7,122 bases of DNA. Origin: Actinomycetes bacterium (GTDB lineage: Bacteria > Actinomycetota > Acidimicrobiia > Acidimicrobiales > UBA8190). A program made the translations under genes and the position numbers. Positions 1-5,953 of this stretch are shown piece after piece. The stretch lies in assembly GCA_021798135.1 (NCBI GenBank), contig JAJZYI010000183.1, positions 1 to 7,122 of the forward strand, in the 5' to 3' direction. The first letter of the stretch is position 1. Every line of letters starts with the position of its first letter. The notes beneath the pieces were generated by a model. It ran no database searches and was not told the origin of the DNA. It saw only the letters and a list, made by a program, of their open reading frames with translations.

Positions 1-75
1 GGCCGCCGAGCGTGGTAAGGACGATCTGGCCGGGCATCTGGGTGGTCGTGGTGCTGGGGGTGGACGCCGTCGGCG
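1..75 (+). repeat. Left arm of a 75-bp perfect inverted repeat
   Basis: Positions 1-75 equal the reverse complement of 1387-1461 at every base, and the match stops at position 76. The arm begins exactly at the window edge, so it may extend further left. It lies in reverse orientation to the coding sense of the right arm. It could be a fold-back assembly or amplification artefact at a contig end, or a real inverted repeat flanking a 1311-bp segment. Confidence 0.95.
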
Positions 76-1520
76 GGGGCCAGTACCCCGGGGCCACCGG
101 GCAGGTGCCGTCGGACGGGGCCGGCGGGGGCGGCGCCGAGGCGAGCGGAGGTGGTGGTGGCGGCGGCGGCTACTACGGCGGCGGCGGCGGTGCCGGGCCC
201 GAGCCCTCCTACCAGCTGCTGCTGGCGGACGGCGGGGCGGGCGGCGGCGGTGGCGGCGGCAGCTCGTGGGCCGCGTCGGGCCCGATCTCGTGCGGCTCGG
301 GCTGCTCCGTCACGCTGAACGCGCCGAGCTACTCGACGGCGTCGAACAGCGGTGCAGGCGGGAGCTACGCCTGCGCCCTCCTGATCTTCTGTGGCGGCAA
401 TTCGCCGCAGAACGGCGGGCAGGGCTCGGTTGCGGTCGGCTGGAACGGCACCGCCGTGACGCCGCCGGCGACGTCGACCGCCGCGTGCACCGTCAAGACC
501 GGCACCCTGACCATCAGCGGGACGGAGCAGGTCAGCCTGACCGGCGGCGGCGGCGCCGACGGCGGCGAGCCGGCGGCAGGGTCGGGCACCACCGGCGGCG
601 CCGGCGGCAAGGCCCAGACGCTCGTGTTCGACGTGAGCGCCGGCTCGGCCGGCACCGTGACCGTCGCCTACGTCCTCGGCTGCAACGGCTGGGGGCCCGT
701 CGGCGGCCCGGGCTTCACCCCCGGCGGCAACAGCGGCACGCCGTCGAGCTGCACGCTGACCAGCGGCGGGACCGTGACGTGCTCGGCGCCCGGGCAGGGC
801 GGTGGAGGCGGCGGGTCCTCGGCGCTGTGCCTGCTGGCCACGGGCGCCACCGCGGCGTCGTGCAGCCTGGCCGCGTCGCCGGCGCCGGCGTTCTGCACCG
901 GGTCCACCGTGCCGCCGGCCAGCACCTGCCTGCTCGCCGTGGCCGGCGGCGGTGGTGGCGGCGGCGCGTACAGCGTGGCGAGCGGCTCCGGGACCGTGTC
1001 GACTACGGGGTGCTCGGGCGGCGCCATCAACGGAGGTGCGTCGGGGCCGGCGTCGGTGTCGGGTGCCGTCGTGCAGGGCGCGGTGGCCGCGTCGCCGGGG
1101 TACGCCGACACGGGCTCGGCAGGCGGCGGCGCTCCCGGCGGCGGCGGCGGCACCCCGTCGTCACTGTCAGCCAGCTCGTACCCCATCGCCGGGTCCGGCG
1201 GGCCCTACGGCTACTACGCCGCCAGCGCCGGCAACGGCAGCTACGCGCCGGTGAGCAGCGTCGTCGCCGCCGGGGGCGGCGGCGGCGGCTACGCCGTCGG
1301 CTACGCGGGCGGCTCGTCCACCAGCACCTGTGGTGGCGGTGGCGGGTCGGCGGCGTGGACGACCGACGCCAGCGTCGTCCCGGCCGCGCCGACGGCGTCC
1401 ACCCCCAGCACCACGACCACCCAGATGCCCGGCCAGATCGTCCTTACCACGCTCGGCGGCCAGCTCATCGCCGAGTCCCCCGGCGGGGCCACCCCGGCGG
1501 TCACGCTCGGCACCTTCTGA
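3..1520 (+). CDS. Glycine-rich, cysteine-containing surface/secreted protein (ALK/LTK glycine-rich-domain-like), 5' partial
   Basis: The frame is open from the left edge with no upstream stop, so the gene most likely starts outside the window; the GTG at 12 is not a convincing start. The protein is dominated by Gly runs of 5-8 residues, with Ser, Ala, Thr and scattered Cys. Recurrent modules have a short hydrophobic strand followed by a Gly run and an aromatic, such as LLAVAGGGGGGGAY, VVAAGGGGGGYAVGY and LLLADGGAGGGGGGGSSW. This 'hydrophobic strand then poly-Gly' pattern is what the glycine-rich domain of ALK/LTK-type receptors and its bacterial relatives look like. Cys pairs (CGSGC, ACALLIFC, SCTL..TC) would suit disulfides outside the cytoplasm. 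The C-terminus is a Thr/Ser/Pro-rich stretch (ASTPSTTTTQ) followed by about 30 ordinary residues. No signal peptide is visible because the true N-terminus is missing. The first 25 codons are the antisense of the gene's own 3' region (inverted repeat) and may not be genuine coding sequence. Export and a structural or adhesive role are inferences. Confidence 0.7.
   Translation, partial: PPSVVRTIWPGIWVVVVLGVDAVGGGQYPGATGQVPSDGAGGGGAEASGGGGGGGGYYGGGGGAGPEPSYQLLLADGGAGGGGGGGSSWAASGPISCGSGCSVTLNAPSYSTASNSGAGGSYACALLIFCGGNSPQNGGQGSVAVGWNGTAVTPPATSTAACTVKTGTLTISGTEQVSLTGGGGADGGEPAAGSGTTGGAGGKAQTLVFDVSAGSAGTVTVAYVLGCNGWGPVGGPGFTPGGNSGTPSSCTLTSGGTVTCSAPGQGGGGGGSSALCLLATGATAASCSLAASPAPAFCTGSTVPPASTCLLAVAGGGGGGGAYSVASGSGTVSTTGCSGGAINGGASGPASVSGAVVQGAVAASPGYADTGSAGGGAPGGGGGTPSSLSASSYPIAGSGGPYGYYAASAGNGSYAPVSSVVAAGGGGGGYAVGYAGGSSTSTCGGGGGSAAWTTDASVVPAAPTASTPSTTTTQMPGQIVLTTLGGQLIAESPGGATPAVTLGTF
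1387..1461 (-). repeat. Right arm of the 75-bp perfect inverted repeat
   Basis: This is the exact reverse complement of positions 1-75. It sits inside the 3' part of the glycine-rich gene and encodes the Thr-rich segment (STPSTTTTQMPGQIVLTTLGG). Because this copy has sensible protein sequence and continues to the stop codon, it is probably the original copy, with the left arm secondary. Confidence 0.95.
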
Positions 1521-1833
1521 GCACCGGGGTTGCGGGTCGGTTCGGGGTTGCGGGTCGGTTCGGGGTTGCGGGTCGGTTCGGGGCTGCGGGTCGGTTCGGG
1601 GTTGCGGGTCCGCTCGGGGTTGCGGGTCCGCTCGGGGTTGCGGGTCCGCTCGGGGTTGCGGGCGGCGGTCCCCGTCCGTGTCCGGCCCGCTCTCCGCTCG
1701 CGTCGCCGCGGGGGTGCCCGTGCCCGAAGCAGGGGCCCTGCCGGGCGACGTCCATCCCCGCCCTCCCGACGGGACCGGCAGGGCCGGCGCGATGGCGACC
1801 GGAGGTGGCGGGATGCCGGCCGCCGGTCACGGC
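1521..1833. other. Convergent intergenic region, 313 bp, no gene recognised
   Basis: The glycine-rich gene (+) and the diguanylate cyclase gene (-) end toward each other here. The left half is the 18-bp repeat array. The right half (about 1663-1833) is unstructured GC-rich sequence with a near-palindrome at 1729-1741 (GCAGGG-G-CCCTGC) whose one-base centre is too small for a hairpin loop. I see no intrinsic terminator with a T-tract for either gene. Open frames cross the region on both strands only because stop codons are rare at this GC content. Confidence 0.6.
1525..1662 (+). repeat. 18-bp minisatellite, 7 full units plus a 12-bp partial, with G-quadruplex geometry
   Basis: The consensus unit is CGGGGTTGCGGGTCGGTT, with units starting at 1525, 1543, 1561, 1579, 1597, 1615 and 1633 and a truncated one at 1651. 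Units 1-4 end TCGGTT and units 5-7 end TCCGCT; unit 4 also has GGGGCTGC. The G4 and G3 runs are the same in every unit and all changes fall between them. Two adjacent units give G4-(4 nt)-G3-(7 nt)-G4-(4 nt)-G3, which meets the usual G-quadruplex rule on the + strand. The array starts four bases after the stop codon of the glycine-rich gene, so it lies in that gene's 3' untranslated region. It has no spacers and is not a CRISPR array. Confidence 0.95.
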
Positions 1834-3732
1834 TCAGGAAGCGGCCGCCCCCCGCCCGTCGATGACGATCCTGTCGCGCCCGGCGGCCTTGGCGGCGTAG
1901 CAGGCGGCGTCGGCGCGCCGCAGCACGTCGGCGAGCTGCTCGCCAGGCTGCCAGCGGGCCACCCCGGCGGAGAACGTGACCGCGACGGAGGTGTCGAGGG
2001 GTGTGGCGGCACCCGCCGCGGAGCGCTCGTGGCGCAGCCGCTCGAGCAGCGCCGCCGCCTGCTCCGGCGCCGCGCCGGGCAGGACGAGGCAGATCTCCTC
2101 CCCGCCGAAGCGGGCGGCCAGGTCCTCGGTGCGCAGGAGGGTCCGGATCCGGCGGGCGATCTCGCCGAGCACGCCGTCGCCGGCGAGGTGGCCGTGCCGG
2201 TCGTTGAAGCGCTTGAAGTCGTCGAGGTCGACCATCACGACCGACAGGGGCCGTGCCGCCCGCGCGCACGAGGCGGCGAGCGCCGGGAACCGCTCGTCGA
2301 GCGCCCGCCGGTTGAACAGCCCGGTGAGCGGGTCTACCCGGGACTGCGCGTACAGCTCGGCGGTCATGTCCTCCACCTGCTGGTGCAGCCGCCGGGTCTC
2401 GCGGACGTTGGCGTAGTGCCGGGCGATCCCGAGCAGCACCAGCGCGCACGTCGCCGACGCGGTGAGGATGCCGGGCCCGCTGCCGGCCCTGCGGTCGAGG
2501 AGGAGCTCGACCAGCAGGGCGACGACACCGGCGGCGGCGACCGCCGGAGCGATGTCCCAGCGGCGCAGCTGGGCCTCGGGGGTCAGGCGGCCGAGGCCCT
2601 CGATCCGGCGCCGCTGCTCCACCAGCGGCAGGACGAGGAAGAACCCGAAGTTGGCGCAGCCGGACAGGACGAGGGCGGGCACCGGCAGGCGGAAGCCGGA
2701 CAGGATCATGGCGACCTGCGCCCACAGGTTGGCGCCCGACACCGCCAGCAGGGCGAGGAGCCACGTGAAGATCCTGCGGTCCGCTCGCGACACCCGAGCC
2801 AGCACCGTGAGCGTGCCGCAGGCCATGGCGGGCACGACCACGGCCAGGGACACGAACGGCACCGTCAGCCACAGCGTCCGGGGGTGCTGCGCCAGGACCG
2901 GGCCGAGCGTGACGAGCGGTGCCGCCGCCAGCGCCACCGCCACCGACACCAGGTCGATCCCGTCGACCGACAGGGCGCGCAGCCCCGCCGTGTCGCGCAG
3001 CAGCAGGACGATGTGGGCGATCCAGAACACGCCCGTGGCGATGCCGAAGGCGGCGGCGACCGGCCGCAGGCCGACCAGGAACCCCTCGACCGGGCCGATC
3101 AGGCTCGGTGCCACCGACGCGGCGAACGACAGGGTCGGTCCGCTCACCACCACCAGCGCCATGACGAGGTCGATGGCGATCTCCGAGCGGTCCCGGCCGC
3201 CCATGCCGTTGCGCAGGGTGTCGCGGATGACGGCGCCCCAGGCGACGACGGCGACGGCCCCGAAGACGCTGGCGACGAGCCGCGCCTCGCTCCAGGTGGC
3301 CGTGCCGAGCGGCTGCCCCCGCAGCCACCCGGCGATCAGGCTCATGGCGATCAGGTAGCCGAACAGGAAGAAGCAGCGCAGGCCGTACAGCCAGGTCCAC
3401 CACGGCCCCCGCAGGGAGGGATGGCTGCGACGCACCAGCAGCCGGGACACGGCCAGACCCGGGATGGTGAACAGGCCGGCCGACAGGACCAGCTCCACCA
3501 TGTACGGCAGGGTCGTGTGGGTCCAGGCGACGAGCCCGACCGCCAGGGCCGTCGCCACCACCCACCAGGCCATCGCCGCCCGCCGCCAGCTCGCCGGGAA
3601 GACCCAGTCGGTCGTGACGGGGACCTCCCGTGGCGCGCCGGGCTCGGTCGAGGCGCTGCCGGTCGGCGCCGGCGGGCGCCGACGCGGCCCGCCCACCACC
3701 GTGCCGCCAACCCCCGTTCGCCAGCCGCCCAC
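1834..3732 (-). CDS. Polytopic membrane diguanylate cyclase (GGDEF domain)
   Basis: This 632-residue protein should make the second messenger c-di-GMP from two GTP on the cytoplasmic side of the membrane. Residues about 54-440 are a hydrophobic sensor region with roughly 12 predicted membrane segments (for example 54-70, 80-100, 114-136, 152-169, 186-207, 219-245, 287-312, 321-344, 351-371, 396-412 and 421-437). A short charged, coiled-coil-like linker follows (about 441-462), then a C-terminal GGDEF domain (about 465-626). The catalytic domain looks complete: DPLTGLFNRR (467-476), VDLDDFKRFND with metal-ligand Asp502 and Asn510, GD at 518-519, and GGEEI at 543-547, an Ile in place of the usual Phe. 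RTED at 534-537, five residues before it, is the RxxD inhibitory I-site, so product feedback is expected. No EAL domain is present. The GTG start at 3732 is tentative: only a poorly spaced AGGA precedes it, and the first 40 residues are Pro/Gly/Arg-rich. GTG at 3696 or ATG at 3573 are alternatives. I do not recognise the sensor region; its ligand is unknown. The gene stands alone and converges on the glycine-rich gene. Confidence 0.92.
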   Translation of the reverse strand: MGGWRTGVGGTVVGGPRRRPPAPTGSASTEPGAPREVPVTTDWVFPASWRRAAMAWWVVATALAVGLVAWTHTTLPYMVELVLSAGLFTIPGLAVSRLLVRRSHPSLRGPWWTWLYGLRCFFLFGYLIAMSLIAGWLRGQPLGTATWSEARLVASVFGAVAVVAWGAVIRDTLRNGMGGRDRSEIAIDLVMALVVVSGPTLSFAASVAPSLIGPVEGFLVGLRPVAAAFGIATGVFWIAHIVLLLRDTAGLRALSVDGIDLVSVAVALAAAPLVTLGPVLAQHPRTLWLTVPFVSLAVVVPAMACGTLTVLARVSRADRRIFTWLLALLAVSGANLWAQVAMILSGFRLPVPALVLSGCANFGFFLVLPLVEQRRRIEGLGRLTPEAQLRRWDIAPAVAAAGVVALLVELLLDRRAGSGPGILTASATCALVLLGIARHYANVRETRRLHQQVEDMTAELYAQSRVDPLTGLFNRRALDERFPALAASCARAARPLSVVMVDLDDFKRFNDRHGHLAGDGVLGEIARRIRTLLRTEDLAARFGGEEICLVLPGAAPEQAAALLERLRHERSAAGAATPLDTSVAVTFSAGVARWQPGEQLADVLRRADAACYAAKAAGRDRIVIDGRGAAAS

Positions 3733-3946
3733 CTTCCTGGTGATCGGCGCCGCGGGCTGGCAGCTGTAGGCGGGGGACCGGGTGCTGCGGGCGGCGTCCC
3801 GCGGCGATCGCCTGAACTGCGTTCCATGCCTCGCATGCCGGGTGTCCCGGTGGTGGAGGTGAGGCCGGCGCAGCTACCGCGTGGCCGGGCGGGGCGTCAC
3901 GGCCCGCGTGGCGCACCGGTGGGACCGTGGTCCCGGCAGGTGCCGC
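3733..3946. other. Intergenic region upstream of the diguanylate cyclase gene
   Basis: This 214-bp stretch separates the lipoprotein gene from the diguanylate cyclase gene, both on the - strand, so the cyclase promoter should lie here. A loose -10 candidate (TACAGC on the - strand, 3763-3768) lacks the final T of TAnnnT. A small inverted repeat CATGC-CTC-GCATG lies at 3825-3837, about 90 bp upstream of the start, and could be an operator, but it is too short to be sure. I see no convincing gene. Confidence 0.4.
3921..3934 (-). terminator. Short hairpin just after the lipoprotein gene (weak terminator candidate)
   Basis: GGGAC-CGTG-GTCCC forms a 5-bp stem with a 4-nt loop, 12 bp downstream of the lipoprotein stop codon (- strand). 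There is no T-tract after it. Position supports a 3' end for the two-gene transcript; structure alone does not prove it. Confidence 0.3.
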
Positions 3947-4321
3947 CTAAGCGCCGGCTCCGCCGGGCGAGCTGGTCGCGGCGCACTGGACGGTCAGGGC
4001 GTGCACCAGCAGGTTCATCGGCACCCGGGGACTCTCGCTGATCGTGGTCATGAGCGCCTGCCACTGGCCGTCCTGGCTGGCGGCGAGGGCCGCGTCGGGC
4101 TGGGCGAGCGACAGCTGGCCGACCGCTGCCGCGTAGTCGGCGGCGGCCTGTGCCTTCGTCGGCGCGTCCTGCGAGCGCTGGTACAGCTGCAGCGACCGGT
4201 CGACGTGGGCGCACGCCTGGCGGGCGAGGCCCTGGCCGCTGCCGGAGCAGGACGTGAGCGCGAGGGCGGCGGTGACGGCGGTGGCCAGGACCACGATCGG
4301 GCGCCGGCCACGTGCCGTCAT
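3947..4321 (-). CDS. Small secreted lipoprotein of unknown function
   Basis: The 124-residue product has a classic lipoprotein signal. MTARGRRP supplies the positive charge, IVVLATAVTAALA is the hydrophobic core, and LTSC (residues 22-25) is a lipobox with Cys25 as the lipidation site, so the mature protein should be membrane-anchored outside the cytoplasm. The mature part (about 100 residues) is Ala/Gln-rich and looks mainly helical. Two further cysteines, Cys37 and Cys113, could form a disulfide. I do not recognise the family. The ATG at 4321 overlaps the TGA of the upstream gene as ATGA, so the two are almost certainly co-transcribed and translationally coupled, and this overlap fixes the start. 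The frame stays open upstream of this ATG, but that extension is a shadow of the neighbouring gene. The gene ends in TAG at 3947-3949. Confidence 0.82.
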   Translation of the reverse strand: MTARGRRPIVVLATAVTAALALTSCSGSGQGLARQACAHVDRSLQLYQRSQDAPTKAQAAADYAAAVGQLSLAQPDAALAASQDGQWQALMTTISESPRVPMNLLVHALTVQCAATSSPGGAGA

Positions 4322-4878
4322 CCGTCGAGCCAGGCCGGCGCCGCGTCCAGGAGGAACTGGCTGACCGCCAGGCAGCGGTCGAAGACGTCGCACAGCAGCT
4401 CCTCGCCGGCCAGGACCCGTGCCAGCGAGACCGGGTAGCGCGCCACGATGGAGAGGCGGCGCTCGGGCGCATCGGTGGCCGACGGGAACGAGTCGATGGC
4501 CGAGACCTCGAGGGGCAGGTCCACGCCGCCGACGCCGGCCAGGTCCATGGTGAGCCGGAGCAGGTCGGGCCCGTGGGGCAGGGGTGGCAGGGCCCAGGTG
4601 AAGGTGAGCGGGAAGTGGAACTCGTCGGGGGGCTCCTGCTCCTCGGGCAGGTCGACGACGGCGTCCTCGAAGGAGAGCAGGACCCGCGGCTCCACTTCGA
4701 GCGCCAGGTGCAGGTCGAGGGGACCGCCGCAGCCCTCCTCGGGGTGCAGGTCCACCTCCCACGTCTGGCGCAGGGAGTACGTCTCGACGAAGTGGCGCTC
4801 GTCGTGGACGTGGAACCCGTGGTCCACCGAGTGGTCCTTCAGGTCGGCAACGTACCCGGCGACGTCGATCACGGCCAC
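4318..4878 (-). CDS. Acidic protein of unknown function, first gene of a two-gene operon
   Basis: The 186-residue product is acidic, rich in His, Asp and Glu, and has alternating hydrophobic patterns suggesting a beta-rich fold (for example LDLHLALEVEPRVLLSF and LRLTMDLAGVGGVDLPLEV). It ends in a helical segment (LARVLAGEELLCDVFDRCLAVSQFLLDAAPAWLDG, given here only as residues of about the last 35). There is no signal peptide or membrane segment, so it should be cytoplasmic. The N-terminus has a His/Asp-rich patch (DHSVDHGFHVHDERHF) that could bind metal, but no known metal-site motif is evident and I do not recognise the family. The GTG start at 4878 is supported by a TAGGCT -10 box placed to give a leader of about three bases; a second GTG at 4872 is possible. 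Its stop overlaps the start of the lipoprotein gene. It is divergent from the phosphatase gene, with 92 bp between the two starts. Confidence 0.8.
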   Translation of the reverse strand: MAVIDVAGYVADLKDHSVDHGFHVHDERHFVETYSLRQTWEVDLHPEEGCGGPLDLHLALEVEPRVLLSFEDAVVDLPEEQEPPDEFHFPLTFTWALPPLPHGPDLLRLTMDLAGVGGVDLPLEVSAIDSFPSATDAPERRLSIVARYPVSLARVLAGEELLCDVFDRCLAVSQFLLDAAPAWLDG

Positions 4879-4887
4879 AGTGCGGAG

Positions 4888-4893
4888 AGCCTA
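4888..4893 (-). promoter_or_regulatory. -10 box (TAGGCT) for the acidic-protein/lipoprotein operon
   Basis: Read on the - strand, TAGGCT fits the actinobacterial TAnnnT -10 consensus. Seven bases downstream is an A at 4881, a likely transcription start, three bases before the GTG at 4878. The mRNA would be essentially leaderless, which agrees with the lack of a Shine-Dalgarno sequence. No clear -35 is visible. Confidence 0.55.
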
Positions 4894-4958
4894 ACGGCTC
4901 CCACGTGCTCGGCCGCCACGCACCGTCGGCAGCCGCGGCCGCGGGGACGGCATGCCGC

Positions 4959-4964
4959 TAGGGT
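4959..4964 (+). promoter_or_regulatory. -10 box (TAGGGT) for a leaderless phosphatase mRNA
   Basis: TAGGGT fits TAnnnT, and after a six-base gap comes the GTG at 4971, so transcription would begin on the first base of the start codon. This is the standard arrangement of actinobacterial leaderless genes and is the main reason for choosing GTG 4971 over internal starts. No clear -35 hexamer is seen. The divergent -10 box lies 65 bp away on the other strand, with a CACGTG palindrome at 4902-4907 between them. Confidence 0.65.
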
Positions 4965-4970
4965 CGTCAG

Positions 4971-5927
4971 GTGCCTCACGCACCCGACAGGCCCAGCCGG
5001 AGCGACCTCGCCGGCGGGAGCGGGACGCCGGACCCTGCGCGTGTGGGCGGGAGCGGGACGCCGGACCCTGCGCTTGCCGGCGGGAGCGGGAGGCCGGACG
5101 CTGCGCGTGTGGACGTGGCCGGCCTGCTGGCCACCTGCCACGACGTGGCGGACGCGGTGGCCGAGGCGCTCGCCGGGGTGCGGGACTGGTCGCCCGGGGG
5201 GAACCGGCCGGGCCAGTACGCCATCGACCTGGTGGCCGACGAGGCCGCGCTGGCGGTCCTCGACCGGCCGGGCCTCGGGGTGCTGTCCGAGGAGAGCGGC
5301 CTGCACCGGCCCGGCGCGCCGCTGGTCGCCGTCGTCGACCCGGTCGACGGGTCGACCAACGCCGCCCGGCGCATCCCCTGGTACGCGACGAGCGTCTGCG
5401 TGGTCGACGCCGGCGGCCCGCTCGTCGCCGTCGTCGCCAACCAGGCCACGGGCGAGCGCTACGAGGCGGTCAGGGGCGGCGGGGCCCGCCGGGACGGGGC
5501 GCCGGTGGGGCCAGGGCGGGCGAGGGCGCTCGGCGCGGCCGTCGTCGCGCTCAACGGCTACCCGAGCCGCCACCTCGGGTGGGCGCAGTTCCGGGCGTTC
5601 GGGGCGGCGGCGCTCGACCTGTGCTCGGTGGCCGACGGCCGGGTCGACGCCTTCGCCGTCTGCGGCGGCGCGTACCTGGCGCCGTGGGACTACCTCGGCG
5701 GCCTGCTGGTGTGCCTCGAGGCGGGCGCATCGGTGCGGGCGACCGGCCGGGGGCTCCCCGCGGCCGGCATCGCCGGCGACCGGGGCGACGACCTGGTGGT
5801 GCTCGACCCCGCCGCGCGCCGGGGCCTGGTGGCCGCCGGCACCGCCGACCTGTGCGCCGACCTGGCCCGGCTGGTGGCCCCGACGGCAGGCGGCGCCGTG
5901 GCCGGCGCCGCACCGGTGGGCGACTGA
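4971..5927 (+). CDS. Inositol monophosphatase-family phosphatase
   Basis: This 318-residue protein belongs to the metal-dependent, lithium-sensitive sugar-phosphatase superfamily (inositol monophosphatase, FBPase, 3',5'-bisphosphate nucleotidase), which hydrolyses a phosphomonoester using Mg2+. The metal-binding residues are present: Glu in LSEESG (105-110), DPVDGSTN (123-130) with both Asp residues, and the late WD motif in APWDYLGG (237-244). The usual N-terminal K..D.VTEAD element is replaced by GQYAIDLVADEAAL (81-94), a variant I associate with actinobacterial paralogues. Substrate cannot be read from sequence; inositol phosphate, a sugar phosphate or a nucleotide phosphate are all possible. 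Residues 15-47 are three 11-residue repeats forming a flexible Gly/Pro/Asp-rich extension before the catalytic fold begins at about 48. The start is fixed by the leaderless promoter. GTG at 5109, at the end of the repeats, would give a protein closer to the normal family length and remains an alternative. A small CxxC protein follows after 26 bp, probably in the same transcript. Confidence 0.9.
   Translation: MPHAPDRPSRSDLAGGSGTPDPARVGGSGTPDPALAGGSGRPDAARVDVAGLLATCHDVADAVAEALAGVRDWSPGGNRPGQYAIDLVADEAALAVLDRPGLGVLSEESGLHRPGAPLVAVVDPVDGSTNAARRIPWYATSVCVVDAGGPLVAVVANQATGERYEAVRGGGARRDGAPVGPGRARALGAAVVALNGYPSRHLGWAQFRAFGAAALDLCSVADGRVDAFAVCGGAYLAPWDYLGGLLVCLEAGASVRATGRGLPAAGIAGDRGDDLVVLDPAARRGLVAAGTADLCADLARLVAPTAGGAVAGAAPVGD
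5013..5111 (+). repeat. Three 33-bp in-frame tandem repeats in the phosphatase N-terminus
   Basis: Units at 5013-5045, 5046-5078 and 5079-5111 encode GGSGTPDPARV, GGSGTPDPALA and GGSGRPDAARV. The length is a multiple of three, so copy-number change keeps the frame. Units 1 and 2 are nearly identical at the DNA level, suggesting recent duplication; unit 3 has diverged slightly. Confidence 0.95.
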
Positions 5928-5938
5928 CGCCCGGCTGC

Positions 5939-5944
5939 AGGGGA
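5939..5944 (+). promoter_or_regulatory. Ribosome binding site of the small CxxC gene
   Basis: AGGGGA lies nine bases before the GTG at 5954. It is the main support for that start, because the frame itself stays open far upstream. Confidence 0.5.
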
Positions 5945-5953
5945 CCGGGCACC

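Noticed and set aside
12..14. GTG at 12 as the start of the glycine-rich protein
   Set aside because: It lies in the inverted-repeat arm, has too little upstream sequence to judge, and would give a protein beginning with the antisense of its own C-terminal region. The frame is open to the edge.
1525..1662. The 18-bp array as a CRISPR or as a coding repeat
   Set aside because: There are no spacers between units. It is open in several frames but lies after a stop codon with no start or ribosome site of its own.
1301..3916. Very long open frames in other phases, for example 1301-3916 (-) and 1330-4041 (+), overlapping the diguanylate cyclase gene
   Set aside because: They encode Arg/Pro/Ala/Gly-rich sequence without domain motifs, and arise because stop codons are rare at this GC content. 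The true frame contains the GGDEF motifs and membrane segments.
3947..4762. A 271-residue reading of the lipoprotein frame from 4762
   Set aside because: The added N-terminal part is low-complexity shadow of the acidic-protein gene. The ATG at 4321 gives an exact lipoprotein signal and an ATGA overlap.
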